The notes beneath the pieces were generated by a model that saw only the letters and a list, made by a program, of their open reading frames with translations, searched no databases and was not told where the DNA came from. The position numbers and the translations under genes are program-made. DNA of 64,000 nucleotides from Planctomycetota bacterium. Lineage in GTDB: Bacteria > Planctomycetota > Planctomycetia > Gemmatales > Gemmataceae. The stretch is taken from positions 62,001 through 126,000 of the forward strand of contig JAIOPV010000188.1 in NCBI GenBank assembly GCA_021413735.1, read 5' to 3'. Below, in pieces: positions 1-9,185 of this stretch (position 1 is its first letter; every line of letters starts with the position of its first letter).

Positions 1-2
1 CG

Positions 3-1205
3 CCGTGCATGTTCGTCGGCAACAAGGACGAAGTTCACGCAACTCCGTCGGTGGGCTGGCTCGATCATCTCAGTTATGAATCCGCTTCTGCGTCAGGCGC
101 GATCAACCTTCACCAAACCACGGCGCTGCTGAACGATGTCGTGCGGTTGTGTGTGAATGGCGTCTTCGAGTTGATCGAAGATGGCAAGATCGACCCGAAG
201 GGCATCGACTGGTGGCTGACGCATTACTCGTCGCATCTGTTCCGCGAGCAAGCATACGAACTGTTCGTGCGTGGCGGGCTGACCATCGACCAGAGCCGTG
301 TGTTCACGAACCTGTACACGACCGGTAACGTCGGCTCGGCATCGTTCCCGTTGATGCTCGGCGACTTGTTCCGCAGCGGCAAACTGAAACCGGGTGAACG
401 CATCCTGGGTATCGTTCCCGAGAGTGGGCGGTTCCTGTTCGGGTATGTCGTGCTGCGGGTCGTGGGTAGCGAACCGCACGACACCGAGATGCCGCACATT
501 GCGACTGTCTCGGAGCCGCCGGACATCAAGACGAGCGGTGCCCCGATCGAGGAATCGCTGGTTCGGCAACTCGCATCTGTGTGGACCGACTTCGAGAGCA
601 GGCTGAATCAGGTTCCGATTGTCGCGAAGATGTATCAGCATCGAATGACGTTGCAGGATTATCGTGATCTTCTGTTCAACTTGCGTCAGCAGGTGATCGA
701 CGGCTCGCGGTGGATTTCGCGTGCTGCCTCGAACGTGACCCGCGAACACTTTCCGATACGGTCGGCGTTCATCGGGCATTCGCGCGACGAACACCGCGAT
801 TTCGAGATGATCGAACGCGATTACGTCTCGGTTGGTGGCGATGTCGATGTGATTCGCAATGGCGAGAAGAACGTCGGCAGCACGGCGCTTTCGGAATACA
901 TCCTGAGTAGGGCGAGTCGCGAGAACCCGTTCGATCTCATCGGGGCGATGTTCATTATCGAGGGGCTTGGTCGGCGGGTCGCGGCGCGATGGGCCGAGCA
1001 GATTCGCCTGCAATTGCACTTGGAGCCAAAGCAGGTATCGTTCCTGACGTATCACTCCGCGAGCGACGATGTCCACTTTGAACGCCTCGACGCGGCTGTG
1101 CAATCGGGCGTTCTCACCGACAAACTCGTGCCCGAAATCGTGAAAGCCGCCAAGGTGGTGGCGAGGCTGTACGTCCTGCAACTCGAAGAGATCGGGAACT
1201 TCTGA
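3..1205 (+). CDS. Beta-ketoacyl synthase III fused to haem-oxygenase-like domain (5' partial)
   Basis: The frame is open to the window edge, so the N-terminal half of the ketosynthase, including its active cysteine, lies outside. From the ATG at 9, residues 1-155 match the C-terminal half of FabH/KAS III enzymes: a His in HYSS (about 72) and an Asn in GNVGSAS (about 107) sit where the thiolase-fold His and Asn are expected. Residues about 190-398 look like a helical TENA/haem-oxygenase-like iron-binding domain (EHRDFE and DDVHFE clusters). Such fusions are known beside aryl-polyene or dialkylresorcinol-type genes, so condensation of acyl chains coupled to an oxidative step is a reasonable inference. 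The next gene begins two bases after the stop, which suggests an operon. Confidence 0.7.
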   Translation, partial: PCMFVGNKDEVHATPSVGWLDHLSYESASASGAINLHQTTALLNDVVRLCVNGVFELIEDGKIDPKGIDWWLTHYSSHLFREQAYELFVRGGLTIDQSRVFTNLYTTGNVGSASFPLMLGDLFRSGKLKPGERILGIVPESGRFLFGYVVLRVVGSEPHDTEMPHIATVSEPPDIKTSGAPIEESLVRQLASVWTDFESRLNQVPIVAKMYQHRMTLQDYRDLLFNLRQQVIDGSRWISRAASNVTREHFPIRSAFIGHSRDEHRDFEMIERDYVSVGGDVDVIRNGEKNVGSTALSEYILSRASRENPFDLIGAMFIIEGLGRRVAARWAEQIRLQLHLEPKQVSFLTYHSASDDVHFERLDAAVQSGVLTDKLVPEIVKAAKVVARLYVLQLEEIGNF

Positions 1206-1206
1206 G

Positions 1207-2115
1207 ATGCCGCCCACAGATGCCATCGACCGACTGAAAAGCGTGAACCACAACCCACAGGACCCGAACCCGTGGCTGGCGCTTTATCTCGACACGAGCA
1301 TCGCGCTTCACGAAACCGCCAAGGCGAATTTCCTGATTGATGTCGGCTCGCGGTCGCGGCAATACTTCTTCCCGCTGATCCGACCGCTGTGCCGATTGGG
1401 GATCGCGTTCAACAAGGTGCTGAAGACGTTCTTGCCGAACTTCCTTACGTCGTCGTGGTTGCTGCATCACTCGATTCATCTCGGCCTGAAGTGGTTCGTG
1501 TCGCCGTATGCGAACTATCTCGTGATGCGGCACTTCCACATCGGCACGGAGTTGCTTCAGTTCGTTGCGGGCAACGCGAAGGGCGTGAAGATGGAGTTCA
1601 AAGGACTCCGCCCCGAGAAACTGAAGGACTTGGTCAACAACGTGTTCCTCGATCACGATCTGAACATTTACAACTTCGTGATCGAGATCAACCGCCAGCT
1701 CCACGAGCAGAATCGCGACCTCGAACCGAAGGACGAACTCGATTTCAGTTGCATCACGGATGGCGACTTCCCGATTGAAGAGATGCCGCGAGGGTGGTTC
1801 AACTTCATCGACCTCGAAGCCGCGATTGAGATTTACACGCCGATGTATCAGCTCTTGCTGACCGATAGCGACTTCTGGCGTGCGTGCAACTCGCTGCAAC
1901 TCGACGAAACAATTGCCCTCTACGCGACGACGCTCATCAACGATCACAAGTTTCTTGGCCTCGTCAACAATCGCCATCCGATTGTTCCGGAATCGACGTT
2001 TGGGGCAGGGCACCGCCTCATGTTGCACGGACTGGCTGCCGAATGTTTACACGCATATCTCGTCAAGCAGAAGCGACTCCGGCGAAAGCAAATGACAGAA
2101 GGAAACGGCGTGTGA
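1207..2115 (+). CDS. Hypothetical protein, partner of the KAS III fusion
   Basis: A 302-aa protein whose ATG begins one base after the upstream TGA, so it is almost certainly co-transcribed and translationally coupled with the ketosynthase fusion. It is rich in aromatic and charged residues and has no signal peptide. A moderately hydrophobic patch at about residues 75-105 is too polar to call a membrane segment. Several His and Asp/Glu residues (HHSIH, MRHFHIG, DHD) are scattered as in helical metal-binding proteins, but no catalytic motif is recognised. Its role is inferred only from the neighbour: accessory function in a small lipid or polyketide-type pathway. Confidence 0.65.
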   Translation: MPPTDAIDRLKSVNHNPQDPNPWLALYLDTSIALHETAKANFLIDVGSRSRQYFFPLIRPLCRLGIAFNKVLKTFLPNFLTSSWLLHHSIHLGLKWFVSPYANYLVMRHFHIGTELLQFVAGNAKGVKMEFKGLRPEKLKDLVNNVFLDHDLNIYNFVIEINRQLHEQNRDLEPKDELDFSCITDGDFPIEEMPRGWFNFIDLEAAIEIYTPMYQLLLTDSDFWRACNSLQLDETIALYATTLINDHKFLGLVNNRHPIVPESTFGAGHRLMLHGLAAECLHAYLVKQKRLRRKQMTEGNGV

Positions 2116-2233
2116 GGGCAGGAATCGCGTCGCGAAACGGACACCACGACGGAGTTGGGTGCCGTGCCGTCGCGATCCCATACAACACCCCTAACGCTCG
2201 TGTTCCCACACCCACCGGCCTCCGCGATTATCT

Positions 2234-3394
2234 GTGGACACAATCTCCATCGAACAGTCTGCTCCGATGTCTGTGAAACGTCCCGCGACCACTGCGGAAC
2301 TGTGCGACATCGTGAAGCAAGCCCGTGCTGCGAAGCAAGGCATCTACCCCATCGGCGGAATGACCACGCTTGATGTCGGGTTGCCGCCGTTGAAGCCGGG
2401 GGTTGCCGTCGATACCACCAAGCTGAATCAGGTGATCGACTATCCCGCCCGCGACATGACGATCACCGTGCAAGCCGGCATCACGATTGCGGCTCTGCAA
2501 GCGGTTCTCGCAAAGGAAGGGCAGTCGCTTCCGATTGACGTGGCGACCCCCGAACTCGCGACGCTCGGCGGTGCCATTGCCCTGAATCAGTGCGGACCGA
2601 GGCGATTCGGATACGGCACGCTTCGTGATTATGTCATCGGCATCAGCTTCGTGACCGACGACGGTGCGGAAGTGAAGGCTGGCGGCCGCGTGGTGAAGAA
2701 CGTCGCCGGCTACGACCTGATGAAGCTTCAGATTGGGGCTGTCGGCACACTTGGTGTGGTTTCGCAAGTGACGCTGAAGGTGAAGCCGAAGCCCGAAGCA
2801 TCGGCCGCGGTCGTGTTCGGTTGCGATGCGTCGGCGATTGGTGCGGTGTTGGATCTTTTGCACAATTCTCCGTCGCGACCTGTGGCTGTGGAATTGCTGA
2901 ACGTGGCGGCATGGCGTGCGACGGGCATGAATCCAAAGGTTGCGTCCGAATGGGTATTTGCGGTTGGGTTCGAGGAGAAGACCGCGACAGTCGCCTGGCA
3001 ACGTTCAACACTTCTCGATGAACTGAAGACGACGGCGGTGACCGGAGTTACTGAAGTTGCAGATGGCTTGAAACTATGGGCCGCAATCACGGCATTGCAG
3101 CTTCGACATGAGTCGCAGTTCATTGGGAAGTCGAGCGTGCTTCCGAGCAAAGTTGCGGAAGCAATCACGAAGCCGACATCGGGATTGGTACACGTTCACG
3201 CACTTACCGGCGTGATCTGGCAGCACGGCGAACGCAACGTGGATGGTGCCGTGATTCGTCGCTCGCCGGGGAGCAAGAAGGGTCTTCCCGTATGGGGCAA
3301 GCCGACGCCCGACTGGGAACTGATGCGACACGTCAAGAAGACGCTTGATCCGGATAATGTGTTCAACCCCGGCCGTCTGTTCGGGGATCTGTAA
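2234..3394 (+). CDS. glcE: Glycolate oxidase subunit GlcE, FAD-binding oxidoreductase
   Basis: A 386-aa PCMH-type FAD-binding protein. The FAD-binding half includes the Gly-rich GGMTT segment near the start, PELATLGGAIALNQCGPRR (about 95-115) and GGRVVKNVAGYDL (about 150), which is typical of GlcE. The C-terminal end PDNVFNPGRLFGDL is the usual FAD-linked oxidase ending. Together with GlcF it oxidises glycolate to glyoxylate at the membrane electron-transfer chain; GlcD is not in the window. A GTG at 2234 or an ATG at 2267 could start it. The glcF gene follows 67 bp downstream on the same strand. Confidence 0.85.
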   Translation: MDTISIEQSAPMSVKRPATTAELCDIVKQARAAKQGIYPIGGMTTLDVGLPPLKPGVAVDTTKLNQVIDYPARDMTITVQAGITIAALQAVLAKEGQSLPIDVATPELATLGGAIALNQCGPRRFGYGTLRDYVIGISFVTDDGAEVKAGGRVVKNVAGYDLMKLQIGAVGTLGVVSQVTLKVKPKPEASAAVVFGCDASAIGAVLDLLHNSPSRPVAVELLNVAAWRATGMNPKVASEWVFAVGFEEKTATVAWQRSTLLDELKTTAVTGVTEVADGLKLWAAITALQLRHESQFIGKSSVLPSKVAEAITKPTSGLVHVHALTGVIWQHGERNVDGAVIRRSPGSKKGLPVWGKPTPDWELMRHVKKTLDPDNVFNPGRLFGDL

Positions 3395-3461
3395 GCACGA
3401 TTCACGGTGTCCCCGTTGGGGACTCCGCTAAACTTCGTCAAACACTTACTTCAATTCTCAT

Positions 3462-4916
3462 ATGGCCGCCACGACACCAAAACTCGCCGACTCCGAAGCC
3501 CAGCGCACGGCGCTTCCGATTTACTCCGCGAACGTCGACGCACCCACCGCGACCGGGGGCCCATTGCCAGCACCGCCGCACAACCACAGTTGCGGCTCGC
3601 ACGGCCCGAACATCGATTACGAACTCGTTCTCGACTGCGTTCACTGTGGGCTCTGCACCGCCAGTTGCCCCACCTATGTCGAAACATCGAACGAAGCCGA
3701 TTCGCCACGCGGTCGCATCTACCTCATGCGGCAAGTCATCGACGGCACGCTCGAACTCGACAACGATGTAAAGCAGCACCTCGACCTGTGCTTGAACTGT
3801 CGGGCGTGCGAAACGGCATGTCCGTCGGGCGTGCAGTACGGCAAGCTCATCGAACCGTTCCGCGTTTACATGAACGAGAAGGAACCCGGGCGGCAAACCG
3901 CCTCGCTGAACGCACTCCAGAAATTCCTGTTGTTCAACGTGTTCCCGTATCGCTGGCGAAATCGGATCGCGCTCGCGCCGGCTCGCCTCATGCAGTGGAC
4001 TGGCCTCGATTGGCTCACCGAGAAGACTGGCCTTACGAAGCTGATTCCGACTTCGCTGCGGAACATGAAGAGCATGCTCCCCGAGTTGAAGCCGCATTAC
4101 GGCAACCTGCCCGAAGTGCTCGAACCGATTGGCCCACGGCGGGCACGGGTCGCGCTGTTTCTGGGGTGCGTCGCGGATTCGCTCTACCCCGAAACGAACT
4201 ACGCCACGGCGAAGGTGCTTCAGGCGAACGGCTGCGAAGTGTGGATTCCGCGTTCACAGGGATGTTGTGGTGCGTTGCACTATCACGCGGCCGAGGAAGA
4301 GATCGCCAAGGGTTTCGCGGCTGCGAACTGCGAGGCTTTCGGAGCCACTGATGCCGAGCGCTTCAAGAACGTGGATGCCATCATCACGAACGCGGCTGGC
4401 TGTGGCTTCCAGTTGAAGGACTACGCCCACATGATGCACGGCACGGATCAGGCCGAAGTCGCGGCACGGTTCCAGAGCAAGGTTCGCGACATCAGCGAAT
4501 TCCTCATGGAACTAGGTCCCGTGAAGCCGAAGCACGAACTGAAGGTGCGAGCGACCTACCACGATGCGTGTCACCTGCGGCACGCGCAGCAGATCTTCAA
4601 GCAACCGCGACAACTCCTCGAAATGATTCCGGGCCTGGAGCTGATTCCGTTGCCCGAGAGCGAACTGTGCTGCGGCGCCGCCGGCAGTTACAATCTGACG
4701 CAGCCCGAGATGGCCGCACGCCTCGGCGACCGGAAAGTTGAGAACATCAAGTCAACCAAAGCGCGAGCGATGTTCACGGGTAACGTCGGCTGCTTGATGC
4801 AGATTACCCGGCACCTGAAGGCTGCCGGGCAGAACGTGTGGGCAGCGCATCCGGTCGATGCGCTTTGGGCAAGTTACAGTGGCGAACTGCCCCCGCAACT
4901 GACTGCTGGGGGCTGA
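3462..4916 (+). CDS. glcF: Glycolate oxidase iron-sulfur subunit GlcF
   Basis: A 484-aa iron-sulfur protein. Two ferredoxin-type 4Fe-4S motifs are present: CVHCGLCTASCP (about 61-72) and CLNCRACETACP (about 112-123). Two CCG domains follow, marked by GCCGALHYH (about 267) and LCCGAAGSY (about 405). This is the domain order of GlcF and related heterodisulfide-reductase-type subunits, and the length is close to the usual 400-480. It passes electrons from the flavin subunits to the quinone pool. It lies just downstream of glcE, which supports the assignment. Confidence 0.88.
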   Translation: MAATTPKLADSEAQRTALPIYSANVDAPTATGGPLPAPPHNHSCGSHGPNIDYELVLDCVHCGLCTASCPTYVETSNEADSPRGRIYLMRQVIDGTLELDNDVKQHLDLCLNCRACETACPSGVQYGKLIEPFRVYMNEKEPGRQTASLNALQKFLLFNVFPYRWRNRIALAPARLMQWTGLDWLTEKTGLTKLIPTSLRNMKSMLPELKPHYGNLPEVLEPIGPRRARVALFLGCVADSLYPETNYATAKVLQANGCEVWIPRSQGCCGALHYHAAEEEIAKGFAAANCEAFGATDAERFKNVDAIITNAAGCGFQLKDYAHMMHGTDQAEVAARFQSKVRDISEFLMELGPVKPKHELKVRATYHDACHLRHAQQIFKQPRQLLEMIPGLELIPLPESELCCGAAGSYNLTQPEMAARLGDRKVENIKSTKARAMFTGNVGCLMQITRHLKAAGQNVWAAHPVDALWASYSGELPPQLTAGG

Positions 4917-4919
4917 TCG

Positions 4920-6485
4920 TCACGGCACCAGTACCACCGGCTCTTTCGAGTACGTGAACGGGAACGGTCGCGTTTGCTCAATGCAGCGATAGACGCGCAC
5001 CTGACGGAACGGGGTACCGGCGCGAGTCATCGGGAAGTCGGCGGCGACTTCGACGCGACGGAAGAACAACTCCAGAATTTGCCGCTCGAACGGCTCATCC
5101 GAAGTCGTCACGTACATGGCGTTCCAGCCCACCCACGTCTCGGGCTTGCTCCAGAAGGCAAATCCGCGAGCGTCGCCGATGTTGTAGCACGTCACCGGCA
5201 CCTTCTCTTGCAGTGCGAACGCGAGCTGCCCGCTGTCATACCAGCGATTCGTCGTCACGAAGGTGTGCGGTTCCGCCGTGAAGCCGCGTGCTTCGAGTTC
5301 CTCTGCCACGGACGCCCAACCACTCACGTCGGCCATCGGGTCTTTGCCTGGGAACTGCACGACACCATATCGTGCTTGCATCACACCGCAGCTTCCACCC
5401 ACAATCACCGCAGCAGCCATCCACGCGATCCGCTTTCGTGACCATGCGGAATCAGCGGCAGCCCATCGTGCCCACGCTGCTCCAGCCATCGGCATCAAAG
5501 CGACGTAACCGATCAGTGGCCAGTGCAACAGAATCCACCGAGAACAGCCCACGACCGTGAAGAACACCATCGGCACCACGGCACTGCACACCGCCAACCT
5601 GTCGATGCCTTGAACGGAACCCCAGTGCCGCACTTTCTTCACGAGTTGCCAGACGGTAAGGCTCCACACCCACGGCAGCAGATACACGATCGGCCCCAGG
5701 AACACCGCGAGCAATCCGAGCGGCTTGAAGCCGTTGCCGACCGCTCGACCACCCTGGAACACGAACGATGCCCAGCCGTTGTCTGCGTTCCAAATCAGCA
5801 CGGGCGAGAACATCGCGAAGCCGATCACGACGGCGATGTACGGACCCGGCGACCAGAGCATCTTTCGCGCTCCCGGCGTCACGAGTGCATACAGCACCGC
5901 ACCCGCTGGCAGGAAGATCCCGTGATACTTGCTGAGCAGCGCACAGCCGAAGCCAAGCCCAACCCACACCCATGGCACGATTCGCCCAGGATTCGCAACC
6001 ACGGCTTCACCGAGCGCCCACATCGTCAGCAGTGCGAAGAACAGGAATGGTCCATCAGGTAATGTGAAGCCGCCCGCGAGTGCGTAATAGCCGCTAAGGT
6101 TCAGGAACAGCGCGGCGTAGAAGCCAGCCCATTCGCCGTACCACCGACCCGCGTAGCGATACATCACATACGTCGAACCCGCGAACATCATCGTGAACGC
6201 GAGTCGCAGCGACAGCGGATTCACCCAGCCGCCACACAGGAGAATACCGAGCTTCGCCAGCCACATCGTCATGGGTGGATGGTCGAAGTAACTGAGGTTC
6301 AAGTGGGTCGTGTAGAGGTAGTGATATGCTTCGTCGTTGGTGGGCGGCAGTATGGCTCCCCACACCAGCCGCAACACGAACGTCACCGCCATTAACAAGC
6401 TGACGGCCCGCAACGGTGTGAGTGTGCTGACCCCCGCAACCGTGGGGCGAAACAGCGAGATGCCGGGCAACGCGAGGAGACGCAT
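4920..6485 (-). CDS. GT39-family membrane glycosyltransferase (ArnT/PMT-like)
   Basis: A 521-aa multipass membrane protein. After the first membrane helix comes PTNDEAYHYLY, with the Asp-Glu pair that is the catalytic signature of the PMT_2/ArnT fold, and then YFDHPPM, also typical. About ten further hydrophobic segments follow, with a soluble C-terminal part rich in aromatic residues. Such enzymes transfer a sugar from a polyprenyl phosphate carrier to lipid or protein on the outer face of the membrane; donor and acceptor cannot be read from the sequence. It converges on glcF with only a 3-bp gap. Confidence 0.8.
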   Translation of the reverse strand: MRLLALPGISLFRPTVAGVSTLTPLRAVSLLMAVTFVLRLVWGAILPPTNDEAYHYLYTTHLNLSYFDHPPMTMWLAKLGILLCGGWVNPLSLRLAFTMMFAGSTYVMYRYAGRWYGEWAGFYAALFLNLSGYYALAGGFTLPDGPFLFFALLTMWALGEAVVANPGRIVPWVWVGLGFGCALLSKYHGIFLPAGAVLYALVTPGARKMLWSPGPYIAVVIGFAMFSPVLIWNADNGWASFVFQGGRAVGNGFKPLGLLAVFLGPIVYLLPWVWSLTVWQLVKKVRHWGSVQGIDRLAVCSAVVPMVFFTVVGCSRWILLHWPLIGYVALMPMAGAAWARWAAADSAWSRKRIAWMAAAVIVGGSCGVMQARYGVVQFPGKDPMADVSGWASVAEELEARGFTAEPHTFVTTNRWYDSGQLAFALQEKVPVTCYNIGDARGFAFWSKPETWVGWNAMYVTTSDEPFERQILELFFRRVEVAADFPMTRAGTPFRQVRVYRCIEQTRPFPFTYSKEPVVLVP

Positions 6486-6688
6486 CCTGTCGAACTCCGA
6501 GCTGACCCGAGGCGAACCGATAACTACGGACAGCGCCCCATATCGACCCTTATCGGAATAAAACCGGGGACGAGATGAAGAAATCTCGCTCAGAAGCCCG
6601 GAAAACCGTCGCAGATTACCCAGGTTCGCTCCTGGAATCTAGCCTACAATTGCCACTCCAACCAAAGTGCCCCATTTCAAGGTGACCC
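6486..6688. promoter_or_regulatory. Divergent intergenic region
   Basis: A 203-bp gap between the divergently read GT39 gene and acetamidase gene, so both promoters should lie here. It is less GC-rich than its surroundings (for example AATAAAACCG and CCTACAATTGCC), but no convincing -35/-10 pair was identified. Confidence 0.35.
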
Positions 6689-7654
6689 GTGCAGCGAATC
6701 ACACGCGAACAAGCCCGCAAGTACGCCTTCGACTGGCGAGATGAACCACTCCTGCGAGTGAAGCAGGGCGAATCGTTCGAGATCGAAACCTACGACGCCA
6801 GCACCGGCTACTTCAAAACGCCCGAAGACAAAGCCATCCCGGGGAAACGGCCCGGCTTCGACCGTTCGCCTCCAACAGCGAACCCCATCGGGGGTCCGGT
6901 GTACCTCGAAGGTGCCGAGCGCGGCGACACACTTGTCGTCACACTCGAAGACATCCTTGTTGACGATTACTCATGGGTGGCGATCGGTCCGCGACGCGGT
7001 CCACTTGGTGAATCGACGCGGTGGCCGGAGTTGTCGGGCGATTACACCACGAAGATCTTCAAGCACAGCCCGGGACCGAGCGGCACGACACGCGATGGGA
7101 CGTTGCACTTCAACGACAAGCTCTCGTGGCCGATCACGCCGTTCGTCGGCACGCTGGGAGTGTGCCCCGATCGCGAAGTGGTGACGAGCCTGGACGGGCA
7201 GGGTGCGTGGGGTGGAAACCTCGACATTCGGGATTTCACCGTTGGCAACAAGCTGTATCTGCCGGTCTATCATCCGGGGGCGCTCTTGTATCTGGGTGAC
7301 GTCCACGCGAGTCAGGGCGACACGGAGTTCACGGGAACCGCAGCGGAGACGAAAGCGACCGTTCGCCTTCGCATGGAACTGGTGAAGAAGAAGCGGGTGC
7401 CGTGGGTGCGGATCGAGAAGCCGAATTCGATCATCGCGATCCACTCCGATAAGCCGTTGGAGATCGCGGTTGAAACAGCGACGGTGAGCCTCATGGATTG
7501 GCTCGTGACCGATTACGGCTTCACGCCGACGGATGCGTACTGCCTCGTGAGTACCTGCCCGGACTTCCGCATCCATGTGTACCAGATGTGCAAGATCGCT
7601 AAACTCGCCTACGTCGCCGGGGCCGAAATACCCAAGAAATACTTGGGTTTGTGA
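6689..7654 (+). CDS. Acetamidase/formamidase family protein
   Basis: A 321-aa protein of the FmdA/AmdA family, which hydrolyses short amides to the acid and ammonia. Family-like segments include the SPPTANPIGGPVYLEGAERGD stretch (about 60-80), HFNDKLSWPITPFVGTLGV (about 140-160), GQGAWGGNLDIRD (about 170) and LPVYHPGALLYLGDVHASQGD (about 190-212). The start is a GTG at 6689 in a weak ribosome-binding context (GGTGACCC). It is probably the last chromosomal gene before the integrase. Confidence 0.85.
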   Translation: MQRITREQARKYAFDWRDEPLLRVKQGESFEIETYDASTGYFKTPEDKAIPGKRPGFDRSPPTANPIGGPVYLEGAERGDTLVVTLEDILVDDYSWVAIGPRRGPLGESTRWPELSGDYTTKIFKHSPGPSGTTRDGTLHFNDKLSWPITPFVGTLGVCPDREVVTSLDGQGAWGGNLDIRDFTVGNKLYLPVYHPGALLYLGDVHASQGDTEFTGTAAETKATVRLRMELVKKKRVPWVRIEKPNSIIAIHSDKPLEIAVETATVSLMDWLVTDYGFTPTDAYCLVSTCPDFRIHVYQMCKIAKLAYVAGAEIPKKYLGL

Positions 7655-7683
7655 CATTCTCGACACGGCGGGCCTACTGCCGT

Positions 7684-7705
7684 TGTCAAGAATCCTGTCA
7701 AGAAT
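7684..7705. repeat. Direct repeat TGTCAAGAAT x2 upstream of the integrase
   Basis: TGTCAAGAAT occurs at 7684-7693 and again at 7696-7705, a spacing of 12 bp, in the 104-bp gap between the amidase and the integrase. Closely spaced short repeats beside an integrase gene are candidates for arm-type integrase or Xis sites, or an operator. No core attachment site could be defined because no second copy was recognised in the window. Confidence 0.4.
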
Positions 7706-7758
7706 TACAATCCGTGGGTGTGAACCCGTTCCGTACCGCCACGCGCGAGGGACACCCC

Positions 7759-8964
7759 ATGGCCCGCAAGCCGCAAGCCCGCTACTACCCCAGCCGCAAG
7801 GGGGGCGGGTACTTCGTTACCGTCGCGGGCACCCTGCACGAACTGGCCCTCGGGCCGGACGACGCTCCCACCGGCCCGACCTACCTCGCGGCACTCGGGA
7901 AGTTCAAAGAGGTTCTCGAACTCGGCGGGGTCGAGACCGCGAAGGAAACCAACACCGTCCGCGTCGTGCTCGAAACCTACCTGAAGCACATCGCCACCCG
8001 GAAGAAGGAGGGGACGGTTGAGATCCGCCAGCGGTGCTACGAGCCGTTCGTGAACTGGAACCCGGACGGCAAGGGCTGCGTCGGCGAGCGGGCCGTCGGC
8101 AGCCTGACCCACTTCGTCGTCTACCGCTTCCTGGAGCACATGGAGACGCCCCGCGTCCAGGCCCGCAAAGTTGCCCAGCCGGGGCGGAAGCCGCTCGGGT
8201 GGACGACGGGCTCGCAGCGGAACTTCATCCAGTCGATCAACGCCGCGATGAACTGGGCGGTCCGCACCGGGCTGATCCCGAAGAACCCGGTCGCCGACGT
8301 CGAGAAGCCGGGCAGCAACAGCCGCGGGGCCGACGCCCTGATGGGGAACACGTCCGACGAGATCGAGGCGAACCACCAGCGGGTGCTCGGTGCATCGCCC
8401 GCCGACTACCGCCCGTTCATCCAGGCACTGAAGGACACCGGGGCGCGTCCGGGCGAGATCGCCGCCGCGACCGCCGCCGACTTCGACGAAGAGCTCGGGG
8501 CGTTCGTGTTCAAGAAGGAGGGCAGCCGCCGGAAAGAGCGGTTCAGCCACAAGAACGCGACCAAGGGCAAGGACCGCGTCATCATGCTCAGCGGGCCGAC
8601 GCTGGAGACCGTGAAGGAACTCGTGAAGAAGCACCCGACCGGCCAGGTGTTCCGACGGAAGCGGGGCGGGGTGCTGAAGCGGTTCCACTACGTCTCGCTG
8701 TTCATCCGCATCCAGAAAAAGCTGAAGTGGAAGGAAGTGACCTGTTACTCGTACCGGCACTCGTTCGCGACCGAGATGCTGAAGGCGGGCATGGACGTGG
8801 ACACGCTGGCTCACCTGATGGGGAACAGCCCGGTGGTCATTCGGTTGCACTACAGCCATCTGCTGGCCGACAAGAAGGCGCTGCGGGAGAAACTGGAGAG
8901 GTTCAAGACCGTGGCGGGAGGAAAACAAACCCGCCAGCCCCTCGCCGTTTCGGATGCGGGGTGA
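7759..8964 (+). CDS. Tyrosine recombinase/phage-type integrase
   Basis: A 401-aa site-specific recombinase. The ATG at 7759 is preferred over an in-frame start at 7651 because the family-like N-terminus begins at MARKPQARYY and the earlier start would overlap the amidase. The C-terminal catalytic domain has Arg in GARPGE (about 230), a Lys in NATKGKDR, Arg in YSYRHSFATEM (about 333) and the nucleophile Tyr in LHYSHL (about 365). Two catalytic-box residues differ from the textbook set: Tyr stands before the box II Arg, and the usual LGH is MGN. The neighbouring Xis-like gene and mobilisation genes fit an element end. Confidence 0.9.
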   Translation: MARKPQARYYPSRKGGGYFVTVAGTLHELALGPDDAPTGPTYLAALGKFKEVLELGGVETAKETNTVRVVLETYLKHIATRKKEGTVEIRQRCYEPFVNWNPDGKGCVGERAVGSLTHFVVYRFLEHMETPRVQARKVAQPGRKPLGWTTGSQRNFIQSINAAMNWAVRTGLIPKNPVADVEKPGSNSRGADALMGNTSDEIEANHQRVLGASPADYRPFIQALKDTGARPGEIAAATAADFDEELGAFVFKKEGSRRKERFSHKNATKGKDRVIMLSGPTLETVKELVKKHPTGQVFRRKRGGVLKRFHYVSLFIRIQKKLKWKEVTCYSYRHSFATEMLKAGMDVDTLAHLMGNSPVVIRLHYSHLLADKKALREKLERFKTVAGGKQTRQPLAVSDAG

Positions 8965-9178
8965 CGGGCTTCTCGACCGGGGGCGGGGCTTCCGCCCTCG
9001 GTGCGGTGTTGCTGGCGATGTATTCGAGCAGGCTGACGCGGAGGATGCGGACCGCGCGGCCGACGTGGAGAACTTCGAACTTGCCGGCAGCCGCGAGCTT
9101 GTAGACGGTCTTGACGCTGACCGACAGCCGCTTGGCCGCGTCCTTCGGGGTGACGTATTCCTGATCGACCGCGACCAC
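8903..9178 (-). CDS. Excisionase-like helix-turn-helix protein
   Basis: A 91-aa protein with a MerR/excisionase-type HTH_17 domain: EYVTPKDAAKRLSVSVKTVY, then KLAAAGKFEVLHVGRAVRI. The remaining 40 residues are a Pro/Arg-rich tail. The start is inferred as the GTG at 9178, preceded by AAAGGTAGGT at good spacing. It is read towards the integrase and their 3' ends overlap by about 60 bp. Such proteins direct excision or regulate the integrase. It is the last gene of the minus-strand mobilisation operon. Confidence 0.75.
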   Translation of the reverse strand: MVAVDQEYVTPKDAAKRLSVSVKTVYKLAAAGKFEVLHVGRAVRILRVSLLEYIASNTAPRAEAPPPVEKPVTPHPKRRGAGGFVFLPPRS

Positions 9179-9185
9179 GCCACAC

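Noticed and set aside
93..1253. 386-codon minus-strand frame opposite the ketosynthase fusion
   Set aside because: Antisense of a gene with clear motifs; no family match.
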